Shown here piece after piece: positions 1-5,157 of a stretch of DNA of 13,716 bases. How positions within the stretch are numbered: the first letter of the stretch is position 1; each line of letters starts with the position of its first letter. The translations under genes were made by a program, and so were the position numbers. The notes below the pieces were generated by a model. The model ran no database searches. It saw only the letters and a program-made list of their open reading frames with translations, and had not been told where the DNA came from. Source of the DNA: an uncultured Streptococcus sp. (GTDB lineage Bacteria; Bacillota; Bacilli; Lactobacillales; Streptococcaceae). Where the stretch lies: contig NZ_CAUFJQ010000050.1 in assembly GCF_959025735.1 (NCBI RefSeq), positions 1-13,716 of the forward strand. Direction: 5' to 3'.

Positions 1-46
1 ACGACGAAATCGAATTCTAACGAATTACCGATTTCTGTCCCACTCT
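1..46. repeat. Partial inverted repeat at window edge
   Basis: Bases 6-17 (GAAATCGAATTC) pair with 22-35 (GAATT, a two-base bulge, then CGATTTC) around the loop TAAC. The right arm continues as GTCCCACTCT, and bases 1-2 can pair with 37-38, so the left arm probably continues as GAGTGGG- beyond the window. It looks like an intergenic hairpin repeat or terminator of the kind common in streptococci. No credible gene is visible in 1-157. Confidence 0.4.
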
Positions 47-157
47 CACTTTTCTTACGGCGGAAAGTCTCAAATATTTCTTTCAAAATAGCATTTATTT
101 TACAGCAATAGGATCACTCCGTTTATACAAAAGTAGATAAAAAATGTGTCCAATATA

Positions 158-195
158 ACAAAAATGCGTATGTGTGCAAACATACGCATTTTTGT
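158..195 (-). terminator. Bidirectional Rho-independent terminator
   Basis: A perfect 16-bp stem (158-173 with 180-195) encloses the six-base loop GTGCAA. The arms begin with an A-run and end with a T-run, so it can stop transcription on either strand. It starts two bases after the stop codon of the PrsW-like gene, which it would terminate on the minus strand. Confidence 0.85.
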
Positions 196-196
196 T

Positions 197-1009
197 TTAT
201 TTTGCTTGTTCTAATCGCTCGACGGTTTGATACGCTTGGTAGATCAGGAAGAGCCCAGTAGCATTCAAGACTGGAATCGCAATCGGCAACTCGGTCACGA
301 TTTGTGAGAAGGGTGAATTGCCAACAAAATGGAGTCCAAACCCAGCTACTAAGTATCCCCAGCCTGCTAGACGTAAATCCTTGCGTCCTCTGCTTGCTTG
401 GACAATTAGGAAGAGCCCTAGCATAACAAGACCTGTGTAAACCCAGTGAGACATGGGCGCATTGGCCACACGGCCGAGAATCCCTGACACCGTGTAGGAG
501 AAACCTTCCGGCAGATCCTGACGGATATAGGCAAAATCCTCCACGATCTGGAAACCAAGACCAGAGGCAATCGCCAAGAGGAAGATCGACTTGATGCGAC
601 GGACACTGAACAAATAGAGGACAAAGAAGATTGGAATCAACTTAAAGGGTTCCTCAAAGAGTGGCGCAGCGATGGCACTCTCGTACTGGTTCCAAAAGTC
701 GCTATTTGGAGCGATCGCTTGAATCATGTCATGGAAATAGGTATTGGCAAAGCTAGACAGCCAACCAGCAACAAAGCCCCCACCTAGTAGAGAAAAGAGC
801 ACCGGTACCCATGACAACTTCCACTTCTTAGCAAAATGAAAGAGGGCCCAGACAGCAGGAAGTGCATAGACCAAAAGGATGAGGGTAGAAAGTCCCACAA
901 TCCCGTACTGACTGCCAGACATCCAACCTTCTGTCAGTGACTGGGTCTCATAAGCCAGCCCAATCGTTAGCAAGAGTAAATAGAGAAACAAAATCGATTT
1001 GCGTTTCAT
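197..1009 (-). CDS. PrsW-family intramembrane protease
   Basis: A 270-residue polytopic membrane protein. It carries the conserved PrsW motifs: an EExxK-type element (E119-E120-P-F-K123), an FxxxE element (F153-Q-I-V-E157) and histidines in late helices (H188 in a SHW context, H227 in a LHF context). In Bacillus subtilis PrsW performs site-1 cleavage of an anti-sigma factor; the family is widespread and its streptococcal substrates are not evident here. The start at 1009 is chosen because AAAGG lies about 6 bases upstream. A longer in-frame reading from 1072 would translate through a terminator-like hairpin and has no Shine-Dalgarno. The gene follows the lipoprotein gene on the same strand, separated by that hairpin, so it probably has its own promoter in 1010-1120. 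The family call is confident; the biological substrate is unknown. Confidence 0.85.
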   Translation of the reverse strand: MKRKSILFLYLLLLTIGLAYETQSLTEGWMSGSQYGIVGLSTLILLVYALPAVWALFHFAKKWKLSWVPVLFSLLGGGFVAGWLSSFANTYFHDMIQAIAPNSDFWNQYESAIAAPLFEEPFKLIPIFFVLYLFSVRRIKSIFLLAIASGLGFQIVEDFAYIRQDLPEGFSYTVSGILGRVANAPMSHWVYTGLVMLGLFLIVQASRGRKDLRLAGWGYLVAGFGLHFVGNSPFSQIVTELPIAIPVLNATGLFLIYQAYQTVERLEQAK

Positions 1010-1033
1010 AAAAGACCTTTCTATGGTGAAATG

Positions 1034-1059
1034 AAAAAGGCTGGAGGACCAGTCTTTTC
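1034..1059 (-). terminator. Probable terminator after lipoprotein gene
   Basis: A ten-position stem (1035-1044 with 1049-1058, loop AGGA) has one mismatch on the minus strand and is followed there by five T. It lies downstream of the lipoprotein gene and upstream of the chosen PrsW-like start. Confidence 0.5.
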
Positions 1060-1124
1060 CGTGTAGTATCATTGTAACAGGATCAGCTTAAAAAAACAAT
1101 AAACTGAGCCCTCAAATTCAGATC

Positions 1125-2093
1125 TTACTTCAGTACGGCAAGAATCTGACGAATCATATCTGGGTCCCCATCTGGCAAAGTCACCGTCTCCGCATGATCC
1201 AAGATTCCTTGGGTAAATTGCGTCATAAACTCCTCACTATTGAGTTCATCCGCAGACTGTTGCCAGTGACTCGGTACAGGGTAGATCGTCACCGTCCCAT
1301 CTCCGTTAGATGCGTAAGTCACATGACCTTCTGCAGAAATAGGTGTAAACAACTGACGAACATCTTTAGGATAGTCAACTCCTAGCCCACCAAAGTAAAT
1401 TTTTGTACCAGCACTCTTTTCATTAATACTCAATTCTGTCGGTACAGACTTGATCACATAAGCCCAAACACGAGCAGCTTCAACCTGAGTAGCGGTGTAG
1501 CCTGGATAATCATTTTGGTCTGCCTTCTTCGAAGACTTGACCTCACCATCCGAACGAGTATTCCACTTCTTGGCCTTACTGGTCTTTGTCATACTACTGC
1601 TATTGTCTGTATCTACTTCCTCCCGATCTTTCGGTTGCTCTTTCTTGCGATAGTAGAAATTGTCATTATCGCCATATGCCGGGGACTGACCAGCCCAGAT
1701 CCGATCCTTGGACTTATCTGAAGCATCGTCTTTGCCCGCTTCCTGACCTTTTGGAAGGAGCAAGAGACCGTATCCTCCAACACCCGACTTGGCACTAACC
1801 GTCATCTCAGCGATCTGGTCCTTCTGCTTAAAGCTCGATGCATCAAGCTCGACATCCTCGCTGACCAAGCCCTTGTCATCAAAGACCAGCTCATTGCCAC
1901 GACCATCGATCCAAGTCCCCTTGATACTCGAGTAGTCCTTAGCCTTGATGGCTTTCAAATCCATACCAGACTGTTTCTTTTCTGAGGTGCTGGTCTGCTT
2001 GGTATCCGAACTCTTAGGCGTCACCGTCCTCTGAGGACGACCACACGAGGCCAAGACCAAAGTAGAAAGCACAATTACCAAACCTTTTTTCAT
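1125..2093 (-). CDS. Streptococcal lipoprotein, DUF6287-like segment
   Basis: A 322-residue predicted lipoprotein. Residues 1-17 form a type II signal peptide with the lipobox L14-A-S-C17, so the mature protein should be lipid-anchored on the outer face of the membrane. A Ser/Thr/Lys-rich linker (about 20-43) follows. Next is a segment around 53-115 with the pattern IKGTW-(x)n-NELVFDDKG, which I associate with the streptococcal DUF6287 domain. A charged low-complexity middle (about 125-195) leads to a folded-looking C-terminal region (about 195-300) with the run IYFGGLGVDYP. The function is unknown; ligand binding or envelope roles are only guesses. The start has GGGAG 7 bases upstream, and a good sigma-A promoter sits about 25-55 bases before it. 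Confidence 0.75.
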   Translation of the reverse strand: MKKGLVIVLSTLVLASCGRPQRTVTPKSSDTKQTSTSEKKQSGMDLKAIKAKDYSSIKGTWIDGRGNELVFDDKGLVSEDVELDASSFKQKDQIAEMTVSAKSGVGGYGLLLLPKGQEAGKDDASDKSKDRIWAGQSPAYGDNDNFYYRKKEQPKDREEVDTDNSSSMTKTSKAKKWNTRSDGEVKSSKKADQNDYPGYTATQVEAARVWAYVIKSVPTELSINEKSAGTKIYFGGLGVDYPKDVRQLFTPISAEGHVTYASNGDGTVTIYPVPSHWQQSADELNSEEFMTQFTQGILDHAETVTLPDGDPDMIRQILAVLK

Positions 2094-2118
2094 ATCAATC
2101 TCCCTTCACACACCTACT

Positions 2119-2147
2119 ATTTTAGAAAAATAAGAAAGGAGAGTCAA
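2119..2147 (-). promoter_or_regulatory. Sigma-A promoter of lipoprotein gene
   Basis: On the minus strand, TTGACT (2142-2147) and TAAAAT (2119-2124) are separated by exactly 17 bases, upstream of the lipoprotein start at 2093. Confidence 0.75.
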
Positions 2148-2213
2148 AGAAAAAGTGGAGGGGGAGAATAAATTAAAGACCTAAAAGTCTGTAAAATTAT
2201 TATTTGAATTTCT

Positions 2214-2245
2214 AAAGAAAAAGAAGCTCAATGTAACAAGCTTCT
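2214..2245 (-). terminator. Terminator for the 95-codon gene
   Basis: On the minus strand AGAAGCT pairs with AGCTTCT (2239-2245 with 2222-2228, ten-base loop) and is followed by a T-rich tract. It lies downstream of the small gene at 2380-2667 and beyond the first CRISPR-like repeat. Confidence 0.65.
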
Positions 2246-2268
2246 ATTCAATCATTTTTATTTTACTT

Positions 2269-2304
2269 GTTTTGGGACCGTTCGAAACAACAAAGCTCTA
2301 AAAC
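2269..2304 (-). CRISPR. Solo CRISPR repeat, copy 1 (type II-A-like)
   Basis: A 36-bp sequence that on the minus strand begins GTTTTAGAGCTTTGTTGTTT and ends GGTCCCAAAAC. It matches, from memory, the repeat of streptococcal Cas9 (type II-A) arrays such as those of S. mutans and S. thermophilus CRISPR3, with about two changes. It differs at 3 of 36 positions from the copy at 2718-2753. No regularly spaced neighbouring repeat exists, so this is an isolated repeat and not an array. It lies between the stop codon of the small gene at 2380 and that gene's terminator. Confidence 0.7.
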
Positions 2305-2379
2305 TAGGAAACGTTGATACTATCACTCCACACATCCCAAGTAGATAATTTCCCTTATGTTTTTTAATATTCTTCAAAA

Positions 2380-2667
2380 CTATATCTTGTACAATTTATT
2401 TAATCTTTCTAGCTCTGATACATTCATACACACTTCTACTCCAGTAACTACCCCCTTACTATAAATAATTCCACAAGAAAACACAATCCTATCCTTACTC
2501 AAAATATTTGACAATACTACAAATGATTCCAAAACATAATTCTCTATAGTAATAAAACAATTATTTTCATCTTTAAAAAACTTTATAAATCCAATATCCT
2601 TACACCTATCACCCAAATGAAACCTAAGTGATTTTAAAAAATAATCAAAAAACACATCTCTCTCCAT
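2380..2667 (-). CDS. Small hypothetical protein between solo CRISPR repeats
   Basis: A 95-residue protein I do not recognise. No signal peptide or membrane segment is evident. It has an aromatic-rich N-terminus (VFFDYFLKSLRFHLG), three cysteines (C23, C37 and a later CG) and alternating hydrophobic stretches suggesting a small alpha/beta fold. The start at 2667 is preferred over the ATG at 2682 because a GGGGG Shine-Dalgarno sits five bases before it and would lie inside the longer reading. The coding sequence is markedly AT-rich compared with the core genes to the right, which suggests horizontal acquisition. It has its own terminator and lies between two same-strand CRISPR repeats. An immunity or anti-defence role would be speculation. 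Confidence 0.55.
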   Translation of the reverse strand: MERDVFFDYFLKSLRFHLGDRCKDIGFIKFFKDENNCFITIENYVLESFVVLSNILSKDRIVFSCGIIYSKGVVTGVEVCMNVSELERLNKLYKI

Positions 2668-2717
2668 AGAAACCCCCTTCATTTTTAAAATATTCTGTTA
2701 TATCATAAAAAAAATAA

Positions 2718-2753
2718 GTTTTGGGACCATTCGAAACAACACGGCTCTAAAAC
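2718..2753 (-). CRISPR. Solo CRISPR repeat, copy 2 (type II-A-like)
   Basis: The second 36-bp copy, in the same orientation as the first. On the minus strand it begins GTTTTAGAGCCGTGTTGTTT and ends GGTCCCAAAAC, apparently only one or two changes from the remembered streptococcal type II-A consensus. It lies about 50 bases upstream of the small gene at 2380-2667. The 413 bases between the two repeats are far longer than the usual 30-base spacer. No cas gene is present in the window. Confidence 0.72.
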
Positions 2754-2772
2754 GTCAACACTCTGTCATAAG

Positions 2773-2827
2773 TGAACTACACCCCAAAAGTTAGACAGAA
2801 AAAATCTAACTTTTGGGGTGTAGTTCA
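2773..2827. repeat. Perfect palindrome with 23-bp arms
   Basis: Bases 2773-2795 and 2805-2827 are exact reverse complements around a nine-base A-rich loop. The arm begins TGAACTACACCCCAAAAG, which resembles terminal inverted repeats of IS3-family elements in streptococci (recollection, not searched). It could be two abutted insertion-sequence ends, a MITE-like remnant or a strong terminator hairpin. There is no transposase reading frame and no obvious adjacent target duplication. Confidence 0.6.
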
Positions 2828-2853
2828 ACTGTCAGTTTTATCTTTTCTATCTC

Positions 2854-2869
2854 TGTCCCCTGCCGAAAT
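2854..2869 (-). repeat. tRNA-Arg 3'-end duplication (att-like)
   Basis: The sequence TGTCCCCTGCCGAAAT matches 15 of 16 bases of the 3' end of the tRNA-Arg gene (4572-4587), in the same orientation. It stops exactly at the discriminator base. A short direct repeat of a tRNA 3' end is the usual footprint of tyrosine-recombinase integration at a tRNA gene. Confidence 0.6.
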
Positions 2870-2884
2870 ATAAAATATGCTTAG

Positions 2885-2906
2885 AAAGCCTATTCTAATA
2901 GGCTTT
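2885..2906 (-). terminator. Probable terminator of the immunity-like operon
   Basis: An eight-base stem AAAGCCTA/TAGGCTTT (2885-2892 with 2899-2906) with loop TTCTAA. It lies about 110 bases past the stop codon of the gene at 3014. T-runs are modest on both sides, so strength and direction are uncertain. Confidence 0.5.
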
Positions 2907-3013
2907 TAGAAAATTTTGGTCTACTTTTTAGCTATCTTATTTTTTGACTGACCTTCGCTTTAATATTTTTTATCCCTCATAAATTGATTAATTTTATTCT
3001 TCTTAGTTGTTCT

Positions 3014-3886
3014 TTACTCCGGCAATTCCACCTTCAGGCTCATAACCGTCGGTTGTAATACTTTCTGAACAGCTGCGAGAAAGGCCAAACCGTTATCAGA
3101 TGGGGAATATTGGAAAGTAATATGGATAACTTTTTTATCAAACTTATCGCCATATCTCTCCACATATTGCTTGCTTTCGAGGAAGTGAATGTAATTGTTA
3201 ATTTTTTCCTGAAGAATTTCCAGATGGACTGCTTCTATCTCTTCCTGCCAGCCGACTGAATCCACCAGAAGAAGCTCTAAATGATTATCAACTATACCAA
3301 TAGCGTCAAGTTCGCTAGGTTCTAGTTCTGAAACAATAGCTTTTTTTACAAGAGCTTTAAACTCTTCAACATCAAACAACTCACGTTGATCTTCTATATT
3401 TGGTAGCATAGTTTCAGGATGATTACGTATATAGTTTCTATCAATATCATCTTGCTTACTTAAGGGCCAGTGCCCTGTTTCGGCATAAATCATCACCTCA
3501 TATGCGTCCCTAGAAGATTGAAATGCTTTATCCATTAGTTCCTTAGTAATGGGGTAGCATACTTCTGGGCCCATAGCTCCTCCAACTTCTTTAAAGAAGC
3601 TAATTTCGTAATAACCATCTGTTTCATATACAACAAATCCATCGCCTCTATGTACAATCGTATTGGAATGATTATAATCATCTAACTCATCTGCCTTTGG
3701 CCAACGATGATGTTCACAATAAAACATTACTTCTAAAGCATCTTTTTCTGATTTTGAAACACGTTCTGCTAATTTTTGGCTAATGGGAAAGTTAAGCACT
3801 TCTTTCCCTCTACTCCACAGGATCTGATAATCATTCTTGTTTTTTAATATCGTACAATTTTTGTATTGTTGAATTTCTGTTGTCAT
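3014..3886 (-). CDS. Immunity-like protein: two repeat modules plus DUF6572-like domain
   Basis: A 290-residue soluble protein. Two internal modules (about 9-67 and 79-146) each end in the same signature: DALEVMFYCEHHRWP at 49-63 and DAYEVMIYAETGHWP at 127-141. The C-terminal part (about 192-285) begins AIGIVDNHLELLLVDS and continues with QEKINNYIHFLES. It resembles the DUF6572 domain often seen beside polymorphic-toxin immunity genes (recognition from memory). There is no signal peptide or membrane segment, so it should be cytoplasmic. The ATG at 3886 lies 15 bases after the stop of the upstream gene and has only a weak AAAGAAA-type Shine-Dalgarno, suggesting co-transcription and perhaps coupling. 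No toxin gene lies beside it, so it would be an orphan immunity gene if the family call is right. Confidence 0.65.
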   Translation of the reverse strand: MTTEIQQYKNCTILKNKNDYQILWSRGKEVLNFPISQKLAERVSKSEKDALEVMFYCEHHRWPKADELDDYNHSNTIVHRGDGFVVYETDGYYEISFFKEVGGAMGPEVCYPITKELMDKAFQSSRDAYEVMIYAETGHWPLSKQDDIDRNYIRNHPETMLPNIEDQRELFDVEEFKALVKKAIVSELEPSELDAIGIVDNHLELLLVDSVGWQEEIEAVHLEILQEKINNYIHFLESKQYVERYGDKFDKKVIHITFQYSPSDNGLAFLAAVQKVLQPTVMSLKVELPE

Positions 3887-3901
3887 ACTATTTCTTTTTG
3901 T

Positions 3902-4324
3902 CTATTTCAATGGTGATACATAATCATCTGGAAGTTTACCCATTGATTCTATCCATTGTTGTTCCGCTTTGGGAATAAGTATTTCAAGTTCTTTGTTACT
4001 AAAAAGCAACTGATTTTTACGGTTAGAAATCAGCACAATTGGCTTTTTTCTAGCTCTATCTTTTCTAATTTCGTTCTTTTCTTCTTCTGACGGTGGCCAA
4101 GAATCGTGTTTAATCTTCCAAGATACTTCGCTTAGCGTTCTTTCCCCACTATCTAATAAAACAAACAGCTCATTTGGTAATTCATAGACAACTAACCAAG
4201 AAACTACGGTTCCTTCTTCTAAAACCAAATAATACTTGTCCTCATCTCTCCATATATGCTGACCGTATCCTTTTACCTCTTCAAACTTGGTAACATCTTC
4301 CCATTCTAGTTTTGTTGGTTTCAT
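3902..4324 (-). CDS. Immunity-like protein with one repeat module
   Basis: A 140-residue soluble acidic protein. Residues 28-80 look like one copy of the module duplicated in the downstream gene, ending TLSEVSWKIKHDSWP (63-77). A charged helical C-terminal section follows (ELEILIPKAEQQWIESMGKLP). The ATG at 4324 has GGAG about 6 bases upstream. It is the first gene of a two-gene operon read from an extended -10 promoter at 4483-4491. The function is unknown; a role as an orphan immunity gene is inferred from its partner. A truncated relative of the 290-residue gene is an alternative. Confidence 0.6.
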   Translation of the reverse strand: MKPTKLEWEDVTKFEEVKGYGQHIWRDEDKYYLVLEEGTVVSWLVVYELPNELFVLLDSGERTLSEVSWKIKHDSWPPSEEEKNEIRKDRARKKPIVLISNRKNQLLFSNKELEILIPKAEQQWIESMGKLPDDYVSPLK

Positions 4325-4482
4325 TTGTATTCTCCTAGTGCAAGTTATTCTCTCAACCAGAATATCATAAAATCAGGCTTCTTTTTTTCTTCCTCAATAG
4401 GCGATGCCATCTTTTACCCATTAATCCGATCTCATTATAAGGAGAGAAATCCCAATCAAATTAGTACTTTATACTTTCCCCT

Positions 4483-4491
4483 ATTATACCA
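4483..4491 (-). promoter_or_regulatory. Extended -10 promoter of immunity-like operon
   Basis: The minus strand reads TGGTATAAT, a consensus extended -10 element. No good -35 hexamer is at 17 bases. It leaves an untranslated leader of about 150 bases before the start at 4324. Confidence 0.6.
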
Positions 4492-4535
4492 CACCATAGA
4501 TATCTTATAACCTTTGTAAACATTTGGCCAAAGAA

Positions 4536-4559
4536 AAAACACTGGCGAATCAGTGTTTT
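4536..4559 (-). terminator. Terminator downstream of tRNA-Arg
   Basis: A nine-base stem AAAACACTG/CAGTGTTTT with loop GCGAAT. On the minus strand it is followed by a T-run, so it would end the tRNA transcript. It is nearly symmetrical and may act in both directions. Confidence 0.8.
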
Positions 4560-4571
4560 ACTTATCTATAT

Positions 4572-4643
4572 TGTCCCCTGCCGGAATCGAACCAGCAACT
4601 ACTCCTTAGGAGGGAGTTGTTATATCCATTGAACTAAGGGGAC
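4572..4643 (-). tRNA. tRNA-Arg (anticodon CCT)
   Basis: A 72-nucleotide tRNA on the minus strand. The acceptor stem is GTCCCCT/AGGGGAC with discriminator A. The anticodon stem ACTCC/GGAGT encloses the loop CTCCTAA, giving anticodon CCT (reads AGG). The T arm is CTGGTTCGATTCCGG. The 3' CCA is not encoded; the A is followed by ATATAG. It resembles E. coli tRNA-Arg(CCT). Its 3' end is duplicated at 2854-2869, marking it as a likely integration site. Confidence 0.95.
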
Positions 4644-4647
4644 CGAT

Positions 4648-4676
4648 AAAAAAAGAAGCGAGATCACTCCCGCCTC
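4648..4676 (-). terminator. rplS terminator
   Basis: On the minus strand an eight-base stem (GAGGCGGG with CTCGCTTC, two G-T pairs, six-base loop) is followed by seven T. It begins ten bases after the rplS stop codon. Confidence 0.85.
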
Positions 4677-4686
4677 CTTGTTCGTC

Positions 4687-5034
4687 TTAACGACGGATTT
4701 CTTTAATACGAGCTGCTTTACCTTGCAATGCACGAAGGTAGTACAATTTCGCACGACGTACTTTACCGTAACGTACAACTTCAATCTTTTCTACACGTGG
4801 AGTGTGTACTGGGAATGTACGTTCAACACCGACACCATTAGAGATTTTACGAACAGTGTACATTTCAGTGTGTCCTTGACCTTTACGAGCGATAACAACG
4901 CCTTCAAAGATCTGGATACGTTCACGAGATCCTTCGACAACTTTCGCGTGTACACGAACAGTGTCACCAGGACGGAATGCAGGGATATCAGTACGAAGTT
5001 GACCTTCTGTCAAACTTTGGATTAATGGATTCAT
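4687..5034 (-). CDS. rplS: Ribosomal protein L19
   Basis: 115 residues, full length for bacterial L19, a 50S subunit protein at the 30S-50S interface. The sequence is clearly L19: N-terminal MNPLIQSLTEGQLR, central FRPGDTVRVHAKVVEG, IFEGVVIARKG, VGVERTFPVHTP and the basic C-terminus GKVRRAKLYYLRALQGKAAR. The start at 5034 has GGAG 6 bases upstream. It is transcribed alone from a strong promoter and closed by its own terminator, with tRNA-Arg just downstream. Confidence 0.98.
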   Translation of the reverse strand: MNPLIQSLTEGQLRTDIPAFRPGDTVRVHAKVVEGSRERIQIFEGVVIARKGQGHTEMYTVRKISNGVGVERTFPVHTPRVEKIEVVRYGKVRRAKLYYLRALQGKAARIKEIRR

Positions 5035-5112
5035 TTTATTCTCCTATCTTCGTCAATCTTGAGGGACCTCCCTCAGCGGATAAACTGTATTTTTGTGCTT
5101 CCATTACGCACA
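5035..5112 (-). promoter_or_regulatory. rplS 5' leader with hairpin (L19-leader-like)
   Basis: About 78 bases of untranslated leader lie between the predicted transcription start and the rplS ATG. It contains a compact hairpin, TGAGGG/CCCTCA (5060-5065 with 5070-5075), just ahead of the Shine-Dalgarno. L19 leader RNAs implicated in autoregulation are known in Bacilli; the match here is by position and general form only. Confidence 0.45.
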
Positions 5113-5118
5113 GAAACT

Positions 5119-5147
5119 ATCATATCAGATAATTTCAGGTTTGTAAA
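5119..5147 (-). promoter_or_regulatory. rplS promoter
   Basis: On the minus strand TTTACA (5142-5147), a 17-base spacer and TATGAT (5119-5124) preceded by TGA, which also forms an extended -10 element. Confidence 0.85.
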
Positions 5148-5157
5148 GCTCTTTTCT

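Larger units (their letters stand above)
2854..4587. mobile_element. Putative small island at tRNA-Arg
   Basis: A 1.7-kb stretch bounded by the direct repeat at 2854-2869 and the 3' end of intact tRNA-Arg at 4572-4587. It contains the two immunity-like genes, a promoter and terminators, but no integrase. It may be a deletion remnant of a larger element or a mobilised satellite. The element call is inferred from the boundary repeats and the accessory content. Confidence 0.4.

Noticed and set aside
3..150. A peptide-coding frame on the minus strand through the left edge (containing ESGTEIGNSLEFDF)
   Set aside because: It has no ATG or Shine-Dalgarno, and it is simply the translation of the inverted repeat plus intergenic DNA.
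1010..1072. N-terminal extension of the PrsW-like protein
   Set aside because: It would be translated from a terminator-like hairpin and lacks a Shine-Dalgarno, while the start at 1009 has one and begins a typical membrane N-terminus.
2269..2753. A functional CRISPR array
   Set aside because: Only two diverged repeats, 413 bases apart, with no 30-base spacers, no clear leader and no cas genes in the window.
2269..2753. tracrRNA anti-repeats
   Set aside because: Both copies keep the full 36-base repeat with its GTTTT and AAAAC ends; an anti-repeat would pair imperfectly and be followed by the tracrRNA hairpins, which are absent.
2854..4587. An integrase or excisionase within the putative tRNA-Arg island
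   Set aside because: The only credible genes are the two immunity-like ones; no recombinase motif is present.
4678..5025. A 115-codon plus-strand frame opposite rplS
   Set aside because: It is the antisense shadow of rplS, which is an unambiguous full-length L19.
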